DNA of 64,000 nucleotides from Erpobdella octoculata (taxonomy: Eukaryota > Annelida > Clitellata > Hirudinida > Erpobdellidae): contig OZ022238.1 of NCBI GenBank assembly GCA_963978895.1, positions 42,341,155 through 42,405,154 on the forward strand. Direction: 5' to 3'. Below the pieces are notes generated by a model, which worked only from the letters and a program-made list of their open reading frames with translations, was not told the origin of the DNA and searched no databases. Below, in pieces: positions 1 through 12,397 of this stretch; position 1 is the first letter of the stretch; every line of letters begins with the position of its first letter. The translations under genes and the position numbers were made by a program.

Positions 1-186
1 AAAACAAATTTTATTTTCTTACTTTAATGAAAATGTTGGAAAAATGAATAAACCAAAAAAGCTTTATAAATCAACATGTGTCAAATATAAATTGTCAAAG
101 GCATTATTAATTAGAATCACTTTTAAAATAGTACATGCACAGACACAACAGTACATTTTTATTCGAGCATTGCTGACATTATTCAG

Positions 187-879
187 CAGTGACGGATCTA
201 GGATTTTCTGGTGGGGGGAATGATCTAACCAAAACTTGAAAAGAAATTTGTTTACAAGTTACGAAACAAACAGTATGCACAAAGACAACATTCAAAGCAG
301 AAGTCAAATTTCTAGAATAAAAAATCTACAGTGCAAAATCAAGACACCTATTCTTGCTAGCTGAAAATCTATCAATAACATCATTTGTTTCTAAAAGCAA
401 TGAGTATATAATAATGTTAGGCCAGTAAAACGCTCATCTGAGGTTCTGACCAGGGGCGCAACCAGAAAAAATGCTGGAGGTGCTGAAGTTCGAAAAAAGA
501 AAAAAGCCCGCCACAGTCACAAAATTTGTTTGACTATTTTCAGTCGACAGTCTTTTTTTGATATCTCTAATAATTTATTAATGATAGAAAAAGGAAAAAA
601 GCCCGCCTAGTTGCGCCCCTGGTTCTGTTGCGCAATGAGCTTTTCAATATCTTCATGGCACTGAAGCTCTGTTCAGCTGTATATGTAGTCATGGGATTCC
701 CATGTCGGTGTGCACTCTCGTTTCACAGTAATCTAGCGAGGGGTTCATACCCCGCATTCTTACTGGATTCGTCGCTGAATCTGGTGGGACCTAAAACAGA
801 CATTTTTTAGCACATACAAATTTTTTTTAGTAATCTGGTGGGGGGATGCATCCTCCCCATCCCCCTGGATCCGTCGCTG
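187..879. mobile_element. hAT-type MITE, interrupted by a nested MITE
   Basis: The left end reads CAGTGACGGATCTAGGA and the right end, reverse-complemented, reads CAGCGACGGATCCAGG, so the element has terminal inverted repeats (TIRs). The flanking octamers ttattcag and ttattctg differ at one base and fit an aged 8-bp hAT target duplication. The interior has no convincing transposase; a 60-codon open frame at 628-810 looks random. A second, smaller element (451-621) sits inside. It lies on the left side of the ferroportin-like exons, probably in an intron. Confidence 0.75.
451..621. mobile_element. 171-bp MITE nested in the 187-879 element
   Basis: The ends are CAGGGGCGCAACCAG and CTAGTTGCGCCCCTG, which are inverted repeats of each other. 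The flanks gttctgac and gttctgtt agree at six of eight bases, suggesting a decayed 8-bp target duplication of hAT type. Internally both sides carry an aaaagcccgcc motif. It has no coding capacity. It must be younger than the element that contains it. Confidence 0.7.
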
Positions 880-1064
880 TTATTCTGACATTATTGCTTG
901 CGTGATGATACAAGTTTTAGAATTATGCATGTGCTAGTTGACGTTATGCAGTTATGACTAAAATATTATATGTATATATTGTGAAACTATAAAGTGAATG
1001 GTTATGAAATAATAAAAACACAATATGATGAAAAATAACTAAGTAGTGGATAATAATTACATAT

Positions 1065-1580
1065 TAGGGCTGTGCCGGTATGGTTTTTTTTGTCAGTAAG
1101 GGTACCGGTATTTCCGGGCCAAAAACCGATACTAATATTAGTATAATGTCAAAAGCCTGAAAATGGCTAGAAATAGTGTTTGAAAGTGCGTTAGTTCTAC
1201 CATCCGCTGTCGGTTGGTCAGCTTGAATGAATGCTTGTTTTTTATTAAACTAAACTAAACTACAATTAGTCATGGTTCAGTTAACAAAGCGGAACGGTGC
1301 TAAACCATTTCTATGCTATTATGCTATTGTTATATGCTATAATATGCTATAATATCTATGCTATTGCTAAGAACCGTTGTCCGTAATTGAAGTGTAGCAA
1401 ACAATGGGCATACAGGTAAATTGCACTGCCCTTCCTGCTGCTGTAGGTCTTTCACTCTTTTGTCTTTTATGCTGAATGCCGATTGTTCAATACCGGTTTC
1501 AGCACCCTTCATACCGGCAGAACCGGTATTTGCCGGTATTGACGAAAACCGGCCGATGCCGGTATACCGGCACAGCCCTA
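1065..1580. mobile_element. 516-bp hAT MITE with perfect target duplication
   Basis: TAGGGCTGTGCCGGTA at the left end is matched by TACCGGCACAGCCCTA at the right end. The octamer ttacatat flanks the element on both sides without mismatch (1057-1064 and 1581-1588), diagnostic of the hAT superfamily. Subterminal CCGGTA/TACCGG motifs recur near both ends and could be transposase binding sites. Open frames inside are short, overlap on both strands and resemble nothing known, so this is a non-autonomous element. Confidence 0.88.
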
Positions 1581-1721
1581 TTACATATAAGATCAAACAA
1601 ATTATGCTTGTAAGACCAGCATCAATCTAAAATAAATTACTTTTTACTAGATTTTATTACATTTTCATTTTATATTATATCAAATGCGCTTATAAAAATA
1701 ATGAAGCTTTAACTGTTTAAC

Positions 1722-2331
1722 CTTTTAATCTTCCATTCCTATCGACCCAGTCTCCAATGACCCCACCAAAAAGAAGGACACAAACGCCCCCTGTGAAACC
1801 AAAAATAGCAGCAAGTCTCAGTTTACCATTGGACAAGTGGACCAAATAAAGACCGGCAGAAAATTGCCACATCCAATCACCCTGAGAAATTATTAAATAC
1901 ATTTATTTGAAATTAAATTTAATTAAATTAAATTAAATTTGTAATGCATAAATGTATGTTTATTTTTTAAAATGATTAATCTATTTTTTGAAATATTAAA
2001 AATGAACTATTTAAATTTTAATTTCTAAACTTATTTGAGTAAAATGAAGTTAAATAACTATAATTAGAGAAAAAACACATCCGCTTTAACTAGTTCATAA
2101 CTTGAACAACTAATTTGTGTTGTCAAAGCATCTAAATTATATTTTCTAGTTTGTATTAACTAATTTACATTTATAAATAAAAAAAATTAATTCATAAAAT
2201 ATATAAAACTTATTTAAATACCAATTAAAATGTACCTTAATTTATTGAATATATATTACCAACCCATTGTGATAGAAGAAAGTTGCAGAGTAAATAAAAA
2301 GAAGGACTTCCAATCCACTTCAAGCAAGAAG
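1722..2331 (-). CDS. SLC40A1: Ferroportin-like iron exporter (SLC40A1 family), two internal exons
   Basis: Ferroportin is a multi-pass plasma-membrane protein that exports ferrous iron from cells. Two minus-strand exons are visible. Exon 2331-2264 encodes FYLLCNFLLSQW, matching the first transmembrane segment of the family. Exon 1881-1722 continues in phase 0 with GDWMWQFSAGLYLVHL and then FGGVIGDWVDRNGRLK, which aligns with the conserved WGDRMWHF and GAIIGDWVDKNARLK blocks. Acceptors are tttcag and ctcag; donors are gttggt and gttaaa. The gene runs leftwards, so its remaining exons lie beyond base 1. Bases 1-1721 would then be intron, carrying the MITEs. No initiating exon was recognised upstream. 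Family assignment is good; the orthology label is inferred from about 75 residues. Confidence 0.72.
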
Positions 2332-3359
2332 CTGAAATTTAAAATTTTATGATTGTAACATTATTTGATATGTTTTCACACAAAAATGTAATCATATTTA
2401 AATAAATTACATGATTGGGAATGATTTATAAAATATTTAAACAGCTACTGGAATTAAGCATAGAAAAGCTTAATATAACTGTGATACTATTTCTAAATGT
2501 TGTTAAGGTAAAAATATTAAAGCAAATATTAGGTAAAACAAATATTAAACTTGTTACCATATTATAAAAACTCTACGAAAAGCAGCAATCAGCAGAAGTT
2601 GGTGCAAGTTTATGATGTTTTTAAGTTAATTACTTGAGCCCTTCAGTAACCACTCCCAATGAAACAACTCATTATTATAAAGCACTGAACAGCTTTGCAT
2701 ATCACATGATTTTGAGTTTTAGAACACTAGTTTTTGATATTATCAACAACAATAAGCTAAAACAGCACACAAAAACTATTTTTAAAAATGTAAAATGTAT
2801 TTTAAAACATTCATATTTATTCTAGCAACAATTTTATAAATGTGCAATTGGAAGTATTTTTATGTTAAAACAAATGCAAACATTTACTTCAACTCACTAT
2901 ATTTTCCATTTTTTGACGTTTCATCAGATTTTCTTGTCATGTTTGATGTTATTCAATTCTGGTGTTACATGAAAATAATTAACTTTATTTTTTATACTTT
3001 TCATAGGAGCTCCTAGAATCCAAATTTCAGAATAAACTGAAGATAACTAGATAACTATAACAATATGTTGTCACAAAATACATTTTAAGGACTTAGATAA
3101 ATAAAACCTATGACTAGACATTAGACTAAAATGCACAAAAAAGTGTCTGGTAACCCTATCTAGTTTCTATTAGTATTAGTAGTTATTAGTGCTAGCCTAA
3201 CTCTAATAAGTCTCTCTCTTCTAGTCTCATAACGTTAATTAATGTAAAAATGTAAACGAACAACTAGCACAACATCATAAACATTTAGTTATGATACTTT
3301 TTGTTTGTTAATTAAATAAAAGTATTGATTAAATAATACTGTTTAAAAGTAAAAACTGC
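2332..3359. other. AT-rich non-coding stretch without recognisable content
   Basis: I see AT-rich sequence with short homopolymer and TAAAT-type runs, and no credible ORF or RNA gene. It may hold the 5' part of the ferroportin-like gene, whose first coding exon is small and was not found. Confidence 0.4.
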
Positions 3360-3650
3360 CCTTCTCCACTCTACCCAATTTAATTTATACAAATCCCTCT
3401 GGTCTTCGATCTTTCCCTCTTAGCCAATTTCTTACTTTTTAATGTTAAGCATTCTTTTGATAAACGCTCTTTTCCCTACTCTGGGCCCTTTCTCTGGAAC
3501 TCTCTTCCTACATCTGTTACTAATTCTACTTCACTCACTGTTTTTCGTCGTGGACTTAAAACATTTCTGTTCGATTAGTTTATGACCAAGCGCTAATGCA
3601 CGTTACGTAAATAGCGCTATATAAATAAATAGGGATTGATTGATTGATGG
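3360..3650 (+). mobile_element. 3' end of a LINE (CR1/Jockey-like), 5'-truncated
   Basis: A plus-strand frame around 3475-3580 reads FPYSGPFLWNSLP followed by TVFRRGLKTFLF, the familiar C-terminus of LINE reverse-transcriptase ORFs (F..G..LWNSLP, then F+..LK..LF). It is followed by a short 3' UTR ending agcgctatataaataaa and a short ATTG microsatellite tail, typical of elements that end in microsatellites. The 5' part is missing, as in most LINE copies. Confidence 0.65.
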
Positions 3651-4911
<1,261 letters not shown>

Positions 4912-6105
4912 CAGGGACGTAAATTGAGGGGAGCAAGGGAGGAGTTTTCCCCTCTGATTTTTGGAATTGAAATTGCTTTACCTGGAGTTTGCAATATAAC
5001 TTTATAATTTTAGCTTTACCTAATTTAGTGATGATTCAAAATGTATTGGAACGATTTTTGCCTGTGTAGACAATTTTATATCTGAGCTCGATGCTAGATT
5101 TACCAATAACTGCAGAGTATTAAATTGTGTCCAAAAAAATACAATCAGAAAACTCGTGGGTCTTTACCCTACTAAAGGTATCGATGCAATGTTGAATCCC
5201 TCACAGCTGTCTATAGCAAAGTCATTTTTCACAATCTTTTGAAATAGGTCAAACTTTGATAACTAATCACTCAAAGACAGTCGTGAGCCATCTTTCAAAC
5301 GGTTTTAGAAAGCTTCTCATAGCTAAGAGTGATCGACCTTGTTTTGACATTGCTGGTGACTTCAGTTGAAAACAAACAAATTTCAGCTGCATGAAGCGAG
5401 TTCAAACACAACCTAAAAAAACAGATGTGAAGATCAACGAATCGATGATTTACTGATAATTTCATACCAGCATGTAAAAGCAAAAAAAAATTATTTTAGG
5501 TTTTGGAAATAAGAACTCTATCTTTTGTTTTAGACTTGTACATTTGTTTGTAGGAGTTTTATACTGCATTAATTTTCTTAAGATTTAAGTTCGAATAATT
5601 AAATTTATTGAAACAATGTATACATTAAAGACAATATCAGAGCTTGATTCCAAAGAATGCTAATAAACTAACCATACAAGTCTTCAAAAAATTTTTACAG
5701 CAGCTCTGTCATGGAATTACTAAATTTTGTCCGAAATATACGTCAAACCCTTTAAATCTAACACAAACTAAAAAAATTCTAACCACCCCATTTAGATCTT
5801 ATTCGTTCACTAATTTTGTATATTCCCCTGCTATACAATTAAATAATCCATCCATCTCTTGTACCTACATATCTAAAATACTAAATCAAGCCCATCCTAA
5901 TAATGTGAAGATAAACATATGTTTGTGTGCAGTATGGAGTATGGAGCTTACCTGTTAGTTATTGTGAAAATTATAGTGAAGACAATAGACATGTATGTTG
6001 GTATTGTATATATGTGTGTGGAAGCTCATCTGTTCATTATTGAGACAACGTGGGTGTTATTTAACTATTTTAAAAAGACAGGCGCTTGCTGTCCGTTTAA
6101 AAAAT
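4912..6105. mobile_element. Left part of a dispersed transposon (CAGGGACGTAAATTGAG end)
   Basis: The segment begins CAGGGACGTAAATTGAGGGG. Related left ends occur at about 13912, and the matching right end (GAATTTACGTCCCTG) is at 53278-53292. The block 5830-6100 is repeated nearly identically at 52665-52960. Internal frames are degenerate: the stretch around 5644-5958 has scattered LINE-like features but no complete domain. The class is uncertain: hAT-like termini around LINE-like inner sequence, possibly through nested insertion. Confidence 0.5.
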
Positions 6106-6205
6106 ATTTTTTTAACCAGTAGTTGTGGAAAAACCCTCGTTGTGACTGACGGTTTGCTTGTTCTTATCTTCTAATGGTTCAACTACTGGTTAAAAAAATA
6201 TTTTT
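6103..6205. repeat. Short inverted repeat next to an SRP RNA terminator
   Basis: AACCAGTAGTTG near 6116 and CAACTACTGGTT near 6180 are perfect inverted arms separated by about 55 bp, with T-rich and A-rich outer edges. A related right-hand part recurs at 54785-54868, again immediately 3' of SRP RNA sequence. It may be a small MITE that travels with, or inserted beside, the SRP RNA locus. Confidence 0.55.
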
Positions 6206-6216
6206 TAAACTAAAAA

Positions 6217-6514
6217 GGATCGGGTTCAGCTAGTATTGGTCGGGCTACCAGACAACGCCTATTCACAGGTGCGATCCCACTACTGCCCCACACGGGGACT
6301 TTTGCCTGCTGTGTTTCCACCCTCGGCCGGTTCATCCCTCCTTAGACAACCTGGTAACCCAAGGTTCACCTCGAGCCACCATATTGATGCCGGGCTTAGT
6401 GCGGACACCTGATCGACATAGAACGTCGAACGGCAGAACCCCCGACCTCAAACCGTCCTCCGAACCAGGCCTCCAATAGCTGGATTACAGGAGTGCGCTA
6501 CAACTCCCAGCCGA
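6217..6514 (-). ncRNA. SRP RNA (7SL), copy A
   Basis: On the minus strand this 298-nt unit matches metazoan 7SL RNA over its whole length. It begins GGCTGGGAGTTGTAGCGCAC followed by CAGCTATTGGAGGCC (Alu 5' domain). The S-domain block TCAGGTGTCCGCACTAAG with GGCATCAATATGGTGGC follows, then AAGGAGGGATGAACCGGCC and GCAGTAGTGGGATCGCACC (helix 8 region). It ends at GATCC followed by a TTTTT pol III terminator at 6212-6216. The length equals the usual ~300 nt. SRP RNA scaffolds the particle that pauses and targets secretory ribosomes to the ER. Without expression data, gene and recent pseudogene cannot be separated, but sequence, terminator and upstream block are all intact. Confidence 0.92.
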
Positions 6515-6562
6515 TCTCATTGCTTTGAAACTTTGAGTGCTTTGATTTAGTGTCAACTTTGT
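6515..6562 (-). promoter_or_regulatory. Conserved upstream block of SRP RNA copy A
   Basis: Immediately upstream of the RNA the minus strand reads AAAGCACTCAAAGTTT, preceded by CACTAAAT. The same block at the same distance precedes copies B (49531-49578) and C (55185-55232), with few substitutions. 7SL genes are known to depend on upstream pol III elements besides internal boxes, so this is a promoter candidate; its function is inferred from position and conservation. Confidence 0.55.
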
Positions 6563-6880
6563 TTGAAATTAATTAAATTGGTAGCATATATGTACCTGTT
6601 TTATTTATTTTTTAATAAATAAATTCATTCAAACGAATTTCAAAACTTTTAAGTTTGAAATATTGTCGCTCTAACATTAATCAAGCGGAACCCCTAGCGA
6701 GTTTTTCGTAACAATAGTTCGGTTGAGTTCAATTTCAGACCCGCCAGTTGAGAAATTCAGTTCTAAAAATATATGGCTGAGCCAGAAAATAACTCACTAA
6801 TCAAACGTTTAAAAAATTACAATTTACTACCAGTTTTATCTATTTTCCAGAGTTTACACGGCATCAGATAACTGAAAGTA

Positions 6881-6968
6881 CGGCTGAGAGTTGTGGTGCA
6901 CTCTTGTAACCCAGCTATTGGAGGCCTGCACTCCGTGATCAGTAGACGAACCTACTGCGATTTCTTTT
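6881..6968 (+). ncRNA. Short SRP-Alu-like RNA candidate, copy A
   Basis: The plus strand carries GGCTGAGAGTTGTGGTGCAC and CCCAGCTATTGGAGGCC, matching the first ~50 nt (Alu 5' domain) of the SRP RNAs in this window. It departs from them directly into CACTCCGTGATCAGTAG, which resembles the S-domain helix 8 strand of animal 7SL RNA. A hairpin CAGTAG-acgaac-CTACTG follows, then a tttctttt run that could end pol III transcription. The result would be an RNA of about 80 nt. It lies divergently from the full SRP copy, 367 bp away. It could be an internally deleted 7SL pseudogene or an Alu-domain-only RNA; transcription is not shown. Confidence 0.5.
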
Positions 6969-8130
6969 ATTTTGTTTCACTTTGTAGTTGATTTTAGATA
7001 ATCTCCCATTTATTTTCTTAAATCTTACATCTCCTGAACTAGCTAAGTACTCTTAATACAAATTTCGACCGAATATTCCACACAATCTCTTTTGCGCATT
7101 AAAAATTATATGTAACTGAAATTTCTATAACGTTTTCTTACATCAAAAGCTGTCGCGGAAACGTCTGTTTCACACAAAGCAAAGGGGTGTCGGTACCCAT
7201 GAGAAGTAGGTTAAGGAATTAGGTTGTTTATGTGGCAGCTCTCGCTGTATTGTAGGGGAAAGCTTTAGTTACTTTTATTTGTTACAACCTTGTCAAATGG
7301 TTGTAATTAATTTTTGATCTACATTACCTTCCCAAATATGGTTTTATCTTAAAAAGCTGCACTATAGTAAAGAGGATGCATGGATAAAAAATAGTCTTAA
7401 CAAATTGACTCAAATTTGTTTGACTATATATCGATGTGTATTTTAATGATTTTTAAACAATTAAGAGCATACTAATAAAAAATTATATGATGAAATGCAA
7501 CAGATTCGAATTGGCTTCAGCATAGGATATGTTATATGAGATTAAATTCAACAGACAAGAGTGACAAGATAAGTAAGAAAGTCATTCTTGACTTTTTTCA
7601 TACACAGCATACTTGCGTGGACATGTCGCAAAAGAAACAAATAAACATATAAGTAAATAACAACACACGTAATAATTCTGTTTACTCGATTTTTCACAAA
7701 AAGAATGAAAAGAAATATCTGCCTCGTAGAAATATTTTAAACTTTTGTACCCGGGTCAAAAAAGCCCAGAGCAGCTCTTGTCACCTCTCTAAACTAAACA
7801 GCTAAGCTAGATTTGGATTCCCGGGCCAAGCACAAAAAGACTGAATTGACAATATCTTGAGCAGACGGTAATTCTGATTGGTACCTTTATTTGTATTTAG
7901 GTCAAATACACTATGTACAGAAAACATAGTCATAATCCAGCCACATAACCGTTAGACTAGAATTATGTTAAGCAGACATTTTATGGTGAATTATTGCAAA
8001 AAAACCCAAAAAATACTCCGAATAAAATAATGTATACTGACCATGTTTTCAAATGTTTATTCATAATTTTTTTATAAAACAAAATACTTTAGTACGAATA
8101 TACACATTCACAAAAAGTTGACTAAAAAAT

Positions 8131-11100
8131 TCACTCATATATCTCGTTCAATATTCTGTGCATCTGAGAAGGAGTGCTACCTCCGCTGAAACAAAATATC
8201 ATTAAATGATATTAAAATTATTAGTTTTACATGAAAACAATTTGAAAAAAAAAAATGATAATCATTTTTATTGTAATTATCGAGTTAAAAAATTTGTAGC
8301 AATAAAAAAGCAACCAACATGTTGGTGATGATGAGAGTTACAAGACCAGGTGGAATAAAATCAAAAACATAGTTTTTAACTTCAACTTTCGCCAGTAAAT
8401 CTTTTGACGCATATGGAAGTATATCTTCTTGGCTTAAAAACACATTAGCAGAATCCTGTCCAGACATTCAAAAATAATAACGGTTGTCACTCAACAGTAT
8501 TTTTAATCAAATGCTGACATATAACAATCTTACCTGTGTGAAAGAACACATACGTTGATTGGAAAACTTGAAGATCGGTGCACAAACAATCAGCTAAAGA
8601 AAAAAAGCTTGCTTAAAATAACCTTTAAAGAAGACCATATAAGAAAACAAATAAAGATAAAAATAAATTAAAAAAAGCTCTTATTTGCCTCTTTATCTGA
8701 GTCAACGAACTAAAATTTTTGAATCTAAAACAACCATTATGCTCAATCTTGTTAATTATTTTGGACCTTTGGCGACTTATAAATGAACATCCGTAATGTT
8801 TAATTATTTTGAACTTCTGGCGACTTATACATAAACAACTTATTACAGTCGCTAGATGGCAGGAATTAATTTGATTTGATTAATTTTAATTGATTTAAGG
8901 CCTAATTCATGTCGGAAACATTAATTCATGTGTTATCATCCAGAATAAAGATTTCCTGAAAGTTTTAGAGCTCTAGGTAGTCGAAAATTGGGTGAATTTT
9001 TGTTTCTAAGATTTGATCACCACAGACAACAAACAAACAAGCAAAGAGACGAGTGAAGTTAAATAAAAGCACTTAATAATAAAAATTATGCACAAAAAAT
9101 GACTAAATGTACAAATAAAAACTGCTAACTGGAACAGAATGGAACTTAGCAGCTTGTGCAACATTGAGGGTTCCTGCTAGGGACTTCAAACCACCGTCTG
9201 GAGTGATGGTGTGAGCACCAATGATGACTTTATTTACTCTCGCCATCATTGCAAAGATGGCCGAATCCGTTATGAGCGTAGTCTCAACTCCGGCAGCAGA
9301 CAAACTTGCAGCCAATTTGTGACCCTGCAAGGAAGCAGATCAAAGTAATTGCTAATTCATTGAAATTCTATGACAAATTTCTACTTAAAATGCTTTTATT
9401 GGATTTCATAACAACATATATTAATAACATATTATTAACATCTTTTCATCTAAAAAGTTGTTATAATATGTCACTAACTGTTGAAAATCTACTTACGTTG
9501 CTATAAATTACAACAACTGATAATTTGGTAAACGTTAAGAAACTTTAATCTGACAAACCTCATAACCGGGAGCTGTCTCAGCCACAATAACTTGAAACTT
9601 TCGTTTCTTAGCAACTTTCTACAAAAACCAATACAAATATAAATAACATTGAAGATGAAATTTTCAAATCTTTCATGTTTAGGGGCGACTACAGAAATCA
9701 ATACAAATATAAATAACTTTGAAGATGAAATTTTCAAATCTTTCATGTTTATGGGTGACTACAGAAACCAATACATCACCTTAAGAAACATTTCGACAGT
9801 CCTTGAATTCCCCATTGTGAGAATAACTTCTGTGGAATGGACAATCTCGAGTGCTTGACTGGCAATATTTTCACGACTAGTAAATAAATTAAGATAATTT
9901 GCTATTAATAAATATATTCATTTATAATGACAGATGTTCATAATCTAAACTATTAATAAAGAAATATAAATATATTAATAAATAAATATCTAAAATATTA
10001 TAAATAAAAACTAAAACAGCAACTACCTGTTCTCAATCTCAGTAATCAATTCATTGACAACATCTATGGCAATGGACTGTTAAACAAAAGAGTTAGTTTA
10101 ATAAAAAAAATTTCATGACAAAAATATAATGATAAAAAAATCATGAAAAATTCCTTCAATATAAAATATATTTTCTGACATAAATAATTAAACCACTTTC
10201 TCTTTTTGGAAGCAGAATGTATCTAATTAAGAGAAGAAAACCAACTTTCGATGATGGATCACGTTTGGATTCATCGATGAATGACTGAGACAAGCCTTTC
10301 TTCAAAAATATATTAACCCGTTTAGGACCAAAACTTTATTAATGAGATTTCTATTAATTTTTTTTAGTTATTTCTAAGTTACTTGCTCATGTTTAACAGA
10401 TTTATTTTTTATTTGAAAGAAAACCTAGAAAATTCTCTATGCTCATATAGACTACTGAGAACGACAACATTTTTAAACATCTTTTTTTTGGTTCTCAATG
10501 CAAACAATTATAAAATAATTTTAAGCTATAAACAAAAAAGCTAAAAACGCATTTCTGACTTTATCAGTAACACAGTTCAATAAAATCCAAAAATCTATCA
10601 TTCAATAAATCAGTCAAGCAGTTCATGATAGTCGTTTCAGAACTGGAGTGTGTGGAAAGCCACAAAACATTTCTGATGAAGTGATTTGCCGCACTTGGCC
10701 CACATGTACAGATTGTTTTTGCCACAATTTTCAAGCTTGTAACAACCTTCTGTTTTCACCTTTTTGGTCCAAGTGCTTTTCAATCCTTTTTGGCGTTTGG
10801 GTTGCCGTGGCAATGAACAGACCGTATTCGCGACCTCCATTTCTTCACCCAAAGAACCGACACAGTCTAATCCCATCTCATTATTAGCATAATCAACTTC
10901 TACCTTCCCGGGCACATCACAAGGAATAACATTTTCTTCTTCATCAGTCACATGTTCTCATGCGTCAGGTGGAAGAATGACAAGGTTGTCAAAGTCAAGG
11001 CTATCATCATCAAGTATTAGTTCCATAGCTTCTTTCAATGTTAAAAAAATGTTCTGTTTGATGCCGTTCATTTTTAAACTTTACAAAAATTATATTCAAA

Positions 11101-12397
11101 GAATGAAATTTGCAAAAAACACTATCGCCAATCCAACCACTGCACAACTATAAGCTGAATAAACTAACTTTGACTCGTTGGGCATAAAGTACCCTTTTAG
11201 ACCAACGATGGTAAAACGAGCATGAATCATACATGTTCAGATTGTGGGTTAGTGTAAACACAATTAAATTTAATCAACATTGTTGCTTACTTTTAAGTAC
11301 ATCCTCTTTCCATATTTAAAACTTTTTTATGATAACTTCCATGAAATCAGCACAATAAATTTTTAAAGTAATATCGGTCAAAAACCTTAAAAATGTTCAC
11401 ATTCCAACCCAGATTAAACTACTTAATACAAATAAAAAAATTATTTAATAAATTTTATACAGTGTATTGAAGTTTTCTTTACATAAAAAAAAATTTTAAC
11501 ACAAAAAATTTCAGCTTCATTTTATGCAATGCCAAGAATAAGTGTGTCCGTAAAACGTATGATGGTCTAAAACGGGTTAACAAATTCAACATCATAAAAT
11601 TCATCACAATCAGACACCTATGACATTCGTGCCGGTAGAAAGCCATTAATAATACTTCACAGCACATAAAACAATATTTGAAATCGACAAACCATCAACA
11701 AGAAATATGAAGAGACAGATGACAAGTAAATTTAAAGTTATAAGATCAAAACAACTAAAGTAAAAAAACCAGAATGATCAAGTACCAACATTTTTGACTA
11801 AAAATCAACATTAATAAATACTTAATCTTGTGATTTTCTAATTTTATAAATTGAAAAAATATGATAAACTAATCTAAAATAACTTACTTCTTCCTGTTCT
11901 CCAGAAATCCTATATAAAAAGCAAGCAAATAATTGCAGTCTGAAAATTTATTAAATTAAAAACAGAAAGATATGAAATACCTCGAACATTCGTCTTTGAA
12001 AACCTTCAAAACTGGAAATGAAGTTAAACTTTTATTTTATTTCAAACACAATCTTTGCATTTATTAAAAATAAATTAATTAAAAAAACAAAAATATCAAA
12101 TAAATACATTTGCACAAGATGTTATTCAGACTAGTTTCCTTGGGAAATGCATCTACTACTCTCTGGCCTTCTTTCAAAATCACCTGTCGTATTTCACTAG
12201 AAATTTTTCAACAAAAAATGTATGATCGATGGTTTTTGTTGACAATTAATCAAAGGTTTTAAAAAAAACAATTTAAATTTTTGAAATAAAGAAAAAATAA
12301 AATAACAAACTTTTCATCCTTCCATCTAGTGTTAGCCACGGCTTTTCTTAAAAAGTCAGCCATGGCCATTGCCAAAGCAAATGACCCCTTGTGTCTC
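8131..12397 (-). CDS. EIF2B2: Translation initiation factor eIF2B subunit beta (5' exon not found)
   Basis: eIF2B is the guanine-nucleotide exchange factor for eIF2; the beta subunit is part of its regulatory core in the cytosol. Twelve minus-strand exons join without a frame break: 12397-12311, 12196-12108, 12011-11981, 11909-11888 (22 nt), 10299-10246, 10076-10027, 9876-9780, 9618-9559, 9324-9130, 8593-8534, 8455-8319, 8185-8131 (TGA). They give 311 residues; the family has about 350, so an N-terminal exon is missing to the right. Diagnostic segments are [67 protein letters not shown] and [10 protein letters not shown]. Two donors are gttggt. Introns hold a piggyBac remnant (10317-11576) and an ~80-bp tandem duplication (9620-9776). 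The last three exons are partly copied at 51159-51597. Confidence 0.93.
9614..9776. repeat. Tandem duplication (~80 bp) in an EIF2B2 intron
   Basis: Two ~80-bp units each contain attttcaaatctttcatgtt and end in ctacagaaaycaata; a partial third match (ctacaaaaaccaata) lies at the exon border. On the gene strand each gives a T-rich ...TGTAG, so the 3' splice site of exon 9618-9559 has two lookalikes upstream. Confidence 0.8.
10317..11576 (-). mobile_element. piggyBac-family element, internally deleted
   Basis: The element is bounded by TTAA on both sides (10313-10316 and 11577-11580), the invariant piggyBac target. Its ends CCCGTTTAGGACC and GGTCTAAAACGGG form inverted repeats. A minus-strand frame at 10951-10637 encodes a C-terminal cysteine-rich zinc finger with [21 protein letters not shown] and AFHT, the RING-like C-terminal domain of piggyBac transposases. 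The catalytic DDD core is absent, so it is non-autonomous. It lies in an EIF2B2 intron only 14-18 bp upstream of the acceptor of exon 10299-10246. Confidence 0.85.

Larger units (their letters stand above)
6212..8574. repeat. Segmental duplication, copy A (pairs with 49228-51598)
   Basis: About 2.36 kb is repeated in the same orientation at 49228-51598 with high identity and a few small indels. It spans the SRP RNA copy, the short SRP-like RNA candidate and the last exons of EIF2B2. Its left edge coincides with the T-run terminator of the SRP RNA, and its right edge lies inside an EIF2B2 exon. Copy A belongs to the intact EIF2B2 gene and is therefore the parental copy. Confidence 0.93.
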
